Positions 1-11,260 of a stretch of 56,398 bases of DNA are shown in pieces. The position numbers were made by a program, and so were the translations under genes. The notes under the pieces were generated by a model. It was not told the DNA's origin. It did not search any database and worked only from the letters and a program-made list of their open reading frames with translations. Source of the DNA: Acidobacteriota bacterium (GTDB lineage: Bacteria; Acidobacteriota; Vicinamibacteria; Marinacidobacterales; Marinacidobacteraceae); the NCBI GenBank assembly GCA_022820545.1, contig JAJEFG010000086.1, forward strand, positions 1-56,398. The letters are read 5' to 3'. The stretch's first letter is position 1. Every line of letters starts with the position of its first letter.

Positions 1-373
1 GGGGGGGACACTGCTACTGGCCGGATCACTGCTCCCGGCCATCACACTCCCGCCCACAGCCCTTGCGATCCGCCAGGGCACCCGAAGGGCCGGAGCGAAG
101 CGGAGGAGGCGCGCAGCGCCTTGCCGCTGGGCGGAACGCCAGGGCTACGCTGCCTGGTGATGGCCTCGGGCCGGCTCCTGCCAGACCCGATCTCACCCCT
201 TGCAAAAAGGTAGAGAGTCCAAGCCGTACGCGTCACCCCGCTGTTGAGCGCCACGCCGCGGCGGAGCCACTTTGTTCCGCGCGGAGTATCGACGCGCGCG
301 GCGCGGAGCGCCGCGGTGCCGGTCTGGAGACCGGCGTTCCAGGCGCTCCGCCGCCAGGGACGGTGGGCGTTCG
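1..373. other. Non-coding left end of window
   Basis: No convincing gene is seen here. The stretch lies beyond the 3' end of the S9 peptidase gene. It is GC-rich with several short inverted repeats, including the paired palindromes annotated separately at 285-340. Open frames through it show no domain or signal and are shadows of the GC bias. Confidence 0.6.
285..340. repeat. REP-like paired palindrome, copy A
   Basis: Two adjacent inverted repeats are visible. Positions 299-313 have arms CGGCGC/GCGCCG around GGA. Positions 318-335 have perfect 8-nt arms GCCGGTCT/AGACCGGC around GG, followed by CGTTCC. The same double-hairpin layout recurs at the right end of the window (56077-56117, 56219-56258, 56321-56353). 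A degenerate copy sharing the AGTATCGA lead-in lies at 2540-2591. The placement between genes and the conserved layout suggest a dispersed REP-like element. Confidence 0.6.
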
Positions 374-2416
374 CTAGTTTGGCTGGGCGTCCGTGGTCAT
401 CTCGTCGGTGACGGCGAAGCGCTCGAACCAGTTGCGCAGGAGGAGCTGCACCCGCATGAAGTTCGTCGGCGGGCGGCTGCGGCTGTGCCAACTGTCGGTC
501 AGCCGCACCATGGCCGTCGGGATCTTCCGCATCTTGAGCGCCTTGTAGTACTGCTCGGTCTGCTCCATCGGGGTGCGGAGGTCCTTCTCCCCGGTCATCA
601 GCATGGTCGGGGTGGTTACGTTGCCGACGTACATGAGCGTCGAACGGCGCAGGTGCTCCTCCGGGTCGTCCCAGGGCAGCTTCTCGAAGTTCCGGTACCA
701 GCTCGCCCCGTCCGTCGTTCCCACGAAGCTGAACCAGTTCGTCACCGGCGCCTTCGAGACCGCGGCAGTGAAGCGGTCCGTGTTCCCCACGATCCAGGAG
801 GTGAGGACGCCACCCCCGCTGCCCCCGTAGACGAACAGGTTGCGCTCGTCGATGTAGCCGCGCGCGATGACCTCGTCCACGCCGGCCATCAGGTCGTCGA
901 GGTCCTTTCCGGGGTAGGCGTTCTTGATCTCGTTGCCGAAGGAGCTGCCGTAGCCGCTGCTGCCGCGCGGGTTCGTGTAGAGCAGCACGTAGCCGTTCGC
1001 GGCGTGGTCCTGGTTCTTGAAGTCGAACCCGCTGTTGTACATGGCGTGCGGTCCGCCGTGGATGCGGAGGATCAGCGGGTACTTGCGCGACGGATCGAAG
1101 TCGGGCGGCTTCACGATCCAGCCCTGGATGTCGAGCCCGTCCGGAGACTTGTACCAAATCTCCTCGACCTCCCCGAGGGTGACCTCGGCGAGGATCGACG
1201 CGTTCGTGACGTGCAGGGTCGCCACGCTGTCCGGCGCATCCACGTCGAAGGCAACCAGGTTCCCGGGGGTGTGGTACGAGCTGACCACGCCCACGGCGGT
1301 GCCGTCGCCGCTCACCGTGGACACCGAGAGCATGTGGTTCCCGGAACTGACCGGGCGGACCTCTCCGTCGAGCGGCGCCAGGTAGAGGTTGTTCGTCCCC
1401 CGGAGCTGCGCGTTGAAGTAGACGCCGCTCCCGTCGGACGTCCACCCGACGATGCCCGGCCGGCGGCCCATCTCGGTCGCGATGACCCGCGGGTTCCCCC
1501 CGTCGGCGTCCATGACGTAGAGGCCTTCCTCGCGGTAGGTGTCCGTCGTGTGGTCCATCCCGGTGTAGGCGATCATGCCGCCGTCCGGCGAGGGCACCGG
1601 CCCCGAGTCCGGACCGGTGCGGCTCGTCAGGGTGGTGATCCGGCCGGTGGCCACCTCGACCCGGTAGATCTCCGACTCGCGCCAGGCGTGCTCGGCATCC
1701 GGGGTCCTGAGGGACGTGAAGACGATCCCCGACCCGTCGCCGACGAAACGCGGCCCGTCGTGGTGGTAGTCGCCGCTCGTGAGCTGGCGCGGGGTGCCCC
1801 CGTCGGCGCTCACGACGAAGATGTGCCGAAAGCCCGGCGGGAAGTACCCCACTCCGTCGCGCCGGTAGTTCAGCCGGGTGACGATCCGTGGCGGCCGCGT
1901 CCACTCGGCGCCTTCGGGCGCCTTTGGCATGTCGATCGCCCACGCCGGGTCCGGTCCCGGGTCCACCACCGCGCGGAACGCGATGGAGCCGCTGTCCGGG
2001 GCCCAGACGATCTGGGAGGGCGGGCTGTCGAGCCGGGTCACCTGGCTCTCGGCGCCCTCGGCGTCCATCCAGCGCACGAAGATCTGGCCGTCCCGAAGGA
2101 AAGCCACCCGGGTGCCGTCCGGCGACCAGCGCGGACTCCCGCCGTCGGTGAGGAAGCGGTTCTTCGAGCCGTCGGCGCCGATGAGCCAGAGTTCGGTCTT
2201 CAGGCGGTCCTTCATGGCATCCACGAAGCTGCGCTCGTAAACGACGTTGTCACCGTCCGGAGAGATCTGCGGGCTCTGCACCGTCTCCCAGGAGAGGTAG
2301 TCGGCGAGCGCGAGCGGCCGCATCCCCTCCTGGGCGAACGTCGCCCCGCACCACAGGAGCAGGACCACGGTGAGCGTCCCGCCGAAGCGCCATTTGTTCG
2401 TTTCCTGAATCTGCAT
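374..2416 (-). CDS. Exported S9-family prolyl oligopeptidase/acylaminoacyl-peptidase-like protein
   Basis: A 680-aa serine peptidase that probably cleaves short peptides in the periplasm. ATG 2416 is chosen because GGAGGTG lies just upstream and the protein then opens with a signal peptide (hydrophobic run at about 10-28, ending ATFAQ). Residues about 35-400 carry WSPDG/SPDG/WAPD beta-propeller repeats. The C-terminal alpha/beta-hydrolase domain has HGGPH (oxyanion region), nucleophile S533 in GGSGGG, D612 in GEKD and H644 in SWHSRSRPP. The S-D-H spacing of 79 and 32 residues is typical of the S9C (DPP/acylaminoacyl peptidase) branch. It is divergent from the serine hydrolase at 2619, with 202 bp between the starts. 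The exact substrate cannot be read from sequence. Confidence 0.95.
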   Translation of the reverse strand: MQIQETNKWRFGGTLTVVLLLWCGATFAQEGMRPLALADYLSWETVQSPQISPDGDNVVYERSFVDAMKDRLKTELWLIGADGSKNRFLTDGGSPRWSPDGTRVAFLRDGQIFVRWMDAEGAESQVTRLDSPPSQIVWAPDSGSIAFRAVVDPGPDPAWAIDMPKAPEGAEWTRPPRIVTRLNYRRDGVGYFPPGFRHIFVVSADGGTPRQLTSGDYHHDGPRFVGDGSGIVFTSLRTPDAEHAWRESEIYRVEVATGRITTLTSRTGPDSGPVPSPDGGMIAYTGMDHTTDTYREEGLYVMDADGGNPRVIATEMGRRPGIVGWTSDGSGVYFNAQLRGTNNLYLAPLDGEVRPVSSGNHMLSVSTVSGDGTAVGVVSSYHTPGNLVAFDVDAPDSVATLHVTNASILAEVTLGEVEEIWYKSPDGLDIQGWIVKPPDFDPSRKYPLILRIHGGPHAMYNSGFDFKNQDHAANGYVLLYTNPRGSSGYGSSFGNEIKNAYPGKDLDDLMAGVDEVIARGYIDERNLFVYGGSGGGVLTSWIVGNTDRFTAAVSKAPVTNWFSFVGTTDGASWYRNFEKLPWDDPEEHLRRSTLMYVGNVTTPTMLMTGEKDLRTPMEQTEQYYKALKMRKIPTAMVRLTDSWHSRSRPPTNFMRVQLLLRNWFERFAVTDEMTTDAQPN

Positions 2417-2539
2417 CCGGACACCTCCGCTGGTACGGCGCCGACCAATCGGCGCGCCAGCGGACGAGTTTACGGGAGTCCGCGGGCCGATGCCGGGTCG
2501 CCACTCGCCCGTGCCGGCCGGCTTTCCGAAACCCGGTTT

Positions 2540-2591
2540 AGTATCGAGGCGCGCAGCGATGCGGGGAGCCCGGATCTCCAGGCCGGCGTTC
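2540..2591. repeat. REP-like element, degenerate copy B
   Basis: The sequence begins AGTATCGAGGCGCGC and ends GCCGGCGTTC. It matches copy A at 285-340 in both flanks with small indels, but its palindrome (GCCCGG...GCCGGC) is imperfect. It sits in the 202-bp divergent region upstream of the serine hydrolase gene, so it may lie in that gene's leader. Confidence 0.45.
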
Positions 2592-2618
2592 GTACCCGAG
2601 ATCGCTGGAGGGGTGACC

Positions 2619-3737
2619 ATGATGAATCGCAACACCGCGACCGGCCCTGTTTCACGGGTACTCGTGGCGCTGCTGCCGGCGCTGGTTTTCGCGGCCGCCG
2701 CGGGATTCGGCTGCTCGCCACCGGCGGTCGAAACCGCGCCGGAGACGGTCTATCCGGATGCGTCGTGGGAGCGGATCGCGGACCCCGCTTCCGCCGGATT
2801 CTCGGCCGAGGCGCTGGACGCGATCCACCCCTACGTGGACGGGATCAACACCACCGCGGTGATGGCCGTGGTCGGCGGGCGCGTCCTCTTCGAGCACGGG
2901 CCCGTGGGCGAGATCAGCTATCTCGCCTCGGTCCGCAAGAGCATCCTCGCCATGCTCTACGGCCGCTACGTGGAGGACGGGACGATCGATCTCGAGCTCA
3001 CGGTCGGAGATCTGGGCATGGACGATGTCCAGGGTCTCCTGCCGATCGAGAAGCGGGCCCGGGTGCTGGATCTCGTCACCGCGCGCTCCGGGGTCTATCA
3101 CCCGGCCTCGAACTCGGGGGACAACCTCGCGGACGCCCCGCCCCGGGGCTCCCAGGAGCCCGGCGCCTACTACCTGTACAGCAACTGGGACTTCAACGCG
3201 GCGGGCGCGGTCTTCGAACAACTGACCGAGCGCAACATCTACGACGCGCTCGGAACCGACCTCGCGGTCCCGCTCGGATTCGAGGACTGGCACCGGTGGA
3301 TCCACCGCAAGTCGGGAGACGCGACCAGATCCCGCAACCTCGCCTACCACATGAACCTCTCGACCCGCGACATGGCCCGGATCGGCTACCTGATGCTCCG
3401 GGACGGCGTCTGGAGGGAGGAGCGCGTGCTGCCCGAGGGATGGGCCGCGCGGATCTCGGGCCTGGTCACGCCGTTGGGGGAGATGAACCCGGAGGACCGG
3501 CGCGAAGGCGAGTTCGGCTATGGCTACATGTGGTGGGTGTGGGACGGCCCGGCAGTGCCGGAGGCGTTCCGGGGCGCCTACACCGGCCGCGGAGCCTGGG
3601 GCCAGTACATCACCGTCATCCCGTCGCTCGACATGGTCGTCGCGCACAAGACGGTGCCCGAGATCGCCACGCCGTGGGACGACTACCGGGGGACCCTCGA
3701 CCGCCTCGTGGCCGCCCACTGCGGCGCCGACTGCTGA
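2619..3737 (+). CDS. Serine hydrolase lipoprotein (beta-lactamase class C/6-aminohexanoate hydrolase-like)
   Basis: A 372-aa exported hydrolase of the beta-lactamase/penicillin-binding fold. It starts at the first of two tandem ATGs, 6 nt after GGAGGGG. The N-terminal hydrophobic stretch ends in a lipobox-like AGFGC, so it is probably a lipoprotein. Catalytic motifs are S104-V-R-K107 (SxxK) and Y187-S188-N189 (YxN), with AHKT near the C-terminus as the third element. The family hydrolyses amides or esters; the sequence resembles 6-aminohexanoate-dimer-hydrolase-type proteins more than true beta-lactamases. No operon partner is seen: it is divergent from the S9 peptidase and convergent with kynU. 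Confidence 0.9.
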   Translation: MMNRNTATGPVSRVLVALLPALVFAAAAGFGCSPPAVETAPETVYPDASWERIADPASAGFSAEALDAIHPYVDGINTTAVMAVVGGRVLFEHGPVGEISYLASVRKSILAMLYGRYVEDGTIDLELTVGDLGMDDVQGLLPIEKRARVLDLVTARSGVYHPASNSGDNLADAPPRGSQEPGAYYLYSNWDFNAAGAVFEQLTERNIYDALGTDLAVPLGFEDWHRWIHRKSGDATRSRNLAYHMNLSTRDMARIGYLMLRDGVWREERVLPEGWAARISGLVTPLGEMNPEDRREGEFGYGYMWWVWDGPAVPEAFRGAYTGRGAWGQYITVIPSLDMVVAHKTVPEIATPWDDYRGTLDRLVAAHCGADC

Positions 3738-3750
3738 CGGTTCCGGGCGC

Positions 3751-5010
3751 CTAGGTGACGGGATTCCGGTCGCGGAAGCGCGGCTCCCGATGCTCCTCGC
3801 GAACCAGCACTTCACGGAGACTCTCGACGGCGTCCCAGACGTCCGCATACCGCACGTAGAGCGGGGCGAACCCGAACCGGAGGAGGTCCGGTTCCCGAAA
3901 GTCCCCCACCACGCCCCGGGCGATGAGGGCCTGCATGACCGGATAGCCGTCGGGATGCCGGAGCGACACCTGGCTTCCCCGCTCGCGGGCGTCCCGCGGG
4001 CTTGCCGCCTCGACCCCGAACTCCCCGAGCCGTTCGCCGGCGAGGCCGAGCAGGAGATCTCCGAGGGCCTCGCTCTTTGCCTGGAGCGCCGCCAGGTCGA
4101 CTCCCTCGAAGGTCCGGAGCCCCTCCTCGAGCGCGACCATGGACAGGATCCCCGGGGTCCCGCTCAGGAACCGCCGCATCCCGTCCGCCGGCCGGTAACG
4201 CGTTTCGAACTCGAAGGGGCTGCGGTGCCCCATCCAGCCGGACAGCGGCGAGTCGAGGGACTGCTGGAGATGCCGCGCCACGTAGAGGAAACCGGGCGCC
4301 CCGGGACCGCCGTTCAGGTACTTGTAGCCGCAGCCGACCGCGAACTCGACCCCGTCGTCGTTCAGGTGCAGCGGGAACGCTCCGGCGCTGTGGCTCAGGT
4401 CCCAGACGATGGGAATCTCCGCGCCGCGGGCGGCCGCGGTGAGCCGGCGGAGGTCGTGTTTCCGGCCGGTCCGGAAGTCCACCTGGGTCAGCGTCGCGAC
4501 GGCAACTTCGGGTCCGAGCGCGGCCTCGAAATCCCCCGGGGGCACGATCCGAAGCTCCGCGCCGCTCTCCCGGAGCAGACCCACGAGCCCCTCGGCCATG
4601 TAGAGGTCGGTGGGGAAGTTCGTCGCTTCGGCCAGCACCACCCCCCGCGACCCCGGACGCCGCAGCAGGGCGGCGAGCAGCTTGAAGAGATTGAGGGACA
4701 CCGAGTCGGCGGCGATCACCTCGTCCTCCCCGGCGCCGAGCAGCGGCGCGATCCGCGCCCCCAACCGCTCGGGCAGCCGGAACCAGCCGTGACGGTTCCA
4801 GGAGGCGACGAGGTCGCGGCCCCACTCGTCCGCGAGCAGCGACTCGATCCGCGCCCGCATTCCCACGGACGGGGGTCCGAGCGAGTTGCCGTCGAGGTAG
4901 ATCAACCCCTCGGGGAGCTCGAAACGGTCGCGGAAAGAGGCGAGCGGATCGGTCCGGTCCCGTTCGAGAGCGTCCTCGCGGCGAAGCCGTCCCCCGGGGG
5001 GAGCGCTCAC
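3751..5010 (-). CDS. kynU: Kynureninase
   Basis: A 419-aa PLP enzyme that splits L-kynurenine to anthranilate and alanine (or 3-hydroxykynurenine to 3-hydroxyanthranilate) in tryptophan catabolism or NAD synthesis. It shows the family hallmarks YLDGNSLG near residue 40, WDLSHSAG and the PLP-lysine motif GYKYLNGGPG with K230, close to the lysine position in characterised bacterial kynureninases. Length matches the family. The start is a GTG at 5010 without a strong ribosome site. No tryptophan dioxygenase is in the window. The cyclase-family protein at 55119 resembles kynurenine formamidase but is distant and exported. Confidence 0.95.
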   Translation of the reverse strand: MSAPPGGRLRREDALERDRTDPLASFRDRFELPEGLIYLDGNSLGPPSVGMRARIESLLADEWGRDLVASWNRHGWFRLPERLGARIAPLLGAGEDEVIAADSVSLNLFKLLAALLRRPGSRGVVLAEATNFPTDLYMAEGLVGLLRESGAELRIVPPGDFEAALGPEVAVATLTQVDFRTGRKHDLRRLTAAARGAEIPIVWDLSHSAGAFPLHLNDDGVEFAVGCGYKYLNGGPGAPGFLYVARHLQQSLDSPLSGWMGHRSPFEFETRYRPADGMRRFLSGTPGILSMVALEEGLRTFEGVDLAALQAKSEALGDLLLGLAGERLGEFGVEAASPRDARERGSQVSLRHPDGYPVMQALIARGVVGDFREPDLLRFGFAPLYVRYADVWDAVESLREVLVREEHREPRFRDRNPVT

Positions 5011-5107
5011 GCCGGCCGCCCGTCCTGATGCATGGGAGGGATTATTCCGCCCGGCAACCCTTCCGCACTACATTGCCCCTTCCCGCGTTTCCTGTAGTCA
5101 GATCCCG

Positions 5108-9367
<4,260 letters not shown>

Positions 9368-9371
9368 GCCG

Positions 9372-9388
9372 TAAATATGGTAATATGG
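9372..9388 (+). promoter_or_regulatory. AT-rich direct repeat upstream of vapB
   Basis: TAAATATGG at 9372-9380 is followed immediately by TAATATGG at 9381-9388, an AT island in very GC-rich surroundings only a few bases past the lhr stop and just before vapB. It may be a -10 region/operator of an autoregulated toxin-antitoxin operon. The role is inferred from position and composition only. Confidence 0.4.
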
Positions 9389-9393
9389 GTGCG

Positions 9394-9660
9394 ATGAAGA
9401 CGACCATCGAGCTTCCGGATCCGATCCTCCGGCAGGCGAGGATCCTGGCCGCCGCCCGCGGGACGACGCTGAAGCAACTGTTCACCGAAGCCCTCGAGGA
9501 GAAGCTCCGGACGGCGCCGGAACAACTCCGGAATGCCCGAGCCGAACGGCCGTGGATGGCCGGGTTCGGAGAACTGTCGCACCTTTCCGAGGAGACCCGC
9601 CGCATCCAGCGCATCATCGACGACGAGTTCGGACGCCTGGAACCTGAAGATCTCGAGTGA
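9394..9660 (+). CDS. vapB: VapB-type antitoxin
   Basis: An 88-aa protein beginning MKTTIELPDPIL, a ribbon-helix-helix-type N-terminus typical of VapB antitoxins, followed by an acidic/helical tail expected to wrap the toxin. ATG 9394 is preferred because it gives the canonical N-terminus; ATG 9385 and GTG 9364 are in-frame alternatives. Its stop overlaps the vapC GTG start (GTGA at 9657-9660), giving translational coupling. It probably represses its own promoter together with VapC. Confidence 0.88.
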   Translation: MKTTIELPDPILRQARILAAARGTTLKQLFTEALEEKLRTAPEQLRNARAERPWMAGFGELSHLSEETRRIQRIIDDEFGRLEPEDLE

Positions 9661-10034
9661 TCCTCGACACGAACGCTCTCTCCGCGTGGGCGGACGGGGA
9701 CACCGCCGTCGAGGCGCCGCTGCTGATGGCCGACCGGCTGGTCGTTCCCGTCGTCGTTCTGGGCGAGTTCCTTTTCGGGATCCGGCAGTCACGCCATCGC
9801 GGCGCCTACGTGGAATGGTTGCGGCGAAGGCTGCCGTCCACCGAAATCGCCGGCATCGGTTCGGCAACCGCTGGCCGCTACGCCGAGGTCCGCCTCGAAC
9901 TGAAGCGTGTCGGTCGTCCGATTCCAGCGAACGACCTCTGGATCGCCGCACTGGCGCGCCAGTACGAGTTGCCGGTAATCAGCCGCGACACCCATTTCGA
10001 CGCTGTCCAGGACCTGGAGAGGATTCCCTTCTGA
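9657..10034 (+). CDS. vapC: VapC-type PIN-domain toxin
   Basis: A 125-aa PIN-domain ribonuclease. Acidic metal-binding residues are D4 (LDTN), E37 (GEFLFG), D93 (ANDLWIAA) and D111 (SRDTHF), so the active site looks intact. It starts with GTG overlapping the vapB stop. Its own stop overlaps the presumed CTG start of the downstream galactokinase-like gene (CTGA at 10031-10034), so a stress module is translationally linked to a metabolic gene. The RNA target cannot be predicted. Confidence 0.92.
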   Translation: MILDTNALSAWADGDTAVEAPLLMADRLVVPVVVLGEFLFGIRQSRHRGAYVEWLRRRLPSTEIAGIGSATAGRYAEVRLELKRVGRPIPANDLWIAALARQYELPVISRDTHFDAVQDLERIPF

Positions 10035-11260
10035 CGCGGGACGAGCGCAGGCCGGTAGAGGCGGCGCGCACTGCGTTCCGCGAGCGTTTCGGCCGGGCCC
10101 CCGAGGGAGTGGCCTTCGCACCGGGACGGGTGAACCTCATCGGGGAGCATGTGGACTACTGCGGCCTTCCCGTTCTGCCGGCCGCCCTCTCCCACGGCGT
10201 CGCGCTCGCCTTTGCCGCCCGCCGCGACGAGCGGGTGCGATGCCTGACCACCGAGGCGGGATTCGACGAAGTCGACTTCACCCTCGGCCAAACGCCGCCG
10301 GCGGCGGGATTCGGGCGTTATCTCGCCGCCGCCGTGGCCGGAGTCGGCGCGGGCCGGTGGACGCCGGCGTCCCGCGCCGGGCTCGACGGGGCGATCGCCT
10401 CCGACCTTCCCGTCGCCGCCGGTCTTTCGTCTTCCTCGGCGGTGGTGATCGCCGGGGCGCTTGCCCTGCTCGCGCTCCGCGGCCGCCTCACACCGGGCGA
10501 GTCGCTTCCGCGCGAGGATGCGATGCGGCTGGCTCACGACCTCGCCGAGGCGGAGCACGGCGTTGCGATCCAGGGCGGAGCCATGGACCAGTCCGTCTGC
10601 CTGGGCGCCGCCCCCGGACACGCGCTCCACATCGCCTTCGAGCCGGCGCGGTGGACGCCCGTTCCCGTGGACTCCGGCCGCTTCCGCTTCCTGGCCGCGT
10701 ACAGCGGCCGGCGCGCCGACAAGGGAGGTGCGGCCGGCGCCATCTTCGACGAGCGCGTCCGGCAGGCGCGGGAGGCGCTCCGCGTAGCCCGGGAGTTCCT
10801 GCCCCACGCCGACAGTTATCCGGCGCTCGTCACCGCCCATCCCCTGCCGGAGCTTCTCGCCGCGGCGGACGGGCTACCGGCGCCGCTGGCCGGACGGTTC
10901 CGCCACGTCGTTTCCGAAGCGGGGCGCACCTCCGCCGCCGCGAAGCACCTCGAAGACGGTGACGCCACCGCGTTCGGCGAGACGCTGGACGCCTCCCACG
11001 AGAGCCTGCGGCGCGACTACGCGGTGAGCACTCCCGACCTCGACGAACTGGTCCGCGCAGCCCGGGACGCGGGCGCGCTCGGCGCCCGGCTCACCGGCGC
11101 CGGACTCGGGGGTTCAGCGGTGATCCTCGCCTCGCCGGACCGGGAGGCGGCCATCCGGGCCCGCCTGACCGAGCGCTACTACCTCCCTCGCGGAATCGCC
11201 GCCCCGCGGGGCACCCACCTCCTCGACGCCACCCCTTCCGGACCCGCAGCGCTCTATTGA
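10031..11260 (+). CDS. galK: Galactokinase-family GHMP kinase
   Basis: About 409 aa. It carries the galactokinase signature GRVNLIGEHVDY (33-44), the GHMP ATP-loop PVAAGLSSSSA (127-137) and a C-terminal GARLTGAGLGG motif. Members phosphorylate galactose (or another sugar) at C1. The start is unusual: no in-frame ATG, GTG or TTG lies between the vapC stop and the signature motif that would leave a complete N-terminus. A CTG at 10031, 7 nt after GGAGAGG and overlapping the vapC stop, gives the normal 30-residue lead. DYCG replaces the usual DYNGG, so the sugar specificity may differ. The 3' end overlaps the convergent RND gene by 7 nt. Confidence 0.85.
   Translation: MTRDERRPVEAARTAFRERFGRAPEGVAFAPGRVNLIGEHVDYCGLPVLPAALSHGVALAFAARRDERVRCLTTEAGFDEVDFTLGQTPPAAGFGRYLAAAVAGVGAGRWTPASRAGLDGAIASDLPVAAGLSSSSAVVIAGALALLALRGRLTPGESLPREDAMRLAHDLAEAEHGVAIQGGAMDQSVCLGAAPGHALHIAFEPARWTPVPVDSGRFRFLAAYSGRRADKGGAAGAIFDERVRQAREALRVAREFLPHADSYPALVTAHPLPELLAAADGLPAPLAGRFRHVVSEAGRTSAAAKHLEDGDATAFGETLDASHESLRRDYAVSTPDLDELVRAARDAGALGARLTGAGLGGSAVILASPDREAAIRARLTERYYLPRGIAAPRGTHLLDATPSGPAALY

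Noticed and set aside
272-3754. Very long plus-strand frame over two genes
   Set aside because: Arg/Pro/His-rich antisense shadow of the S9 peptidase and an out-of-frame read of the serine hydrolase; no domains.
9533-10030. N-terminal extension of the galactokinase frame back to 9533
   Set aside because: It is an out-of-frame read of vapB and vapC, which are themselves clear genes.
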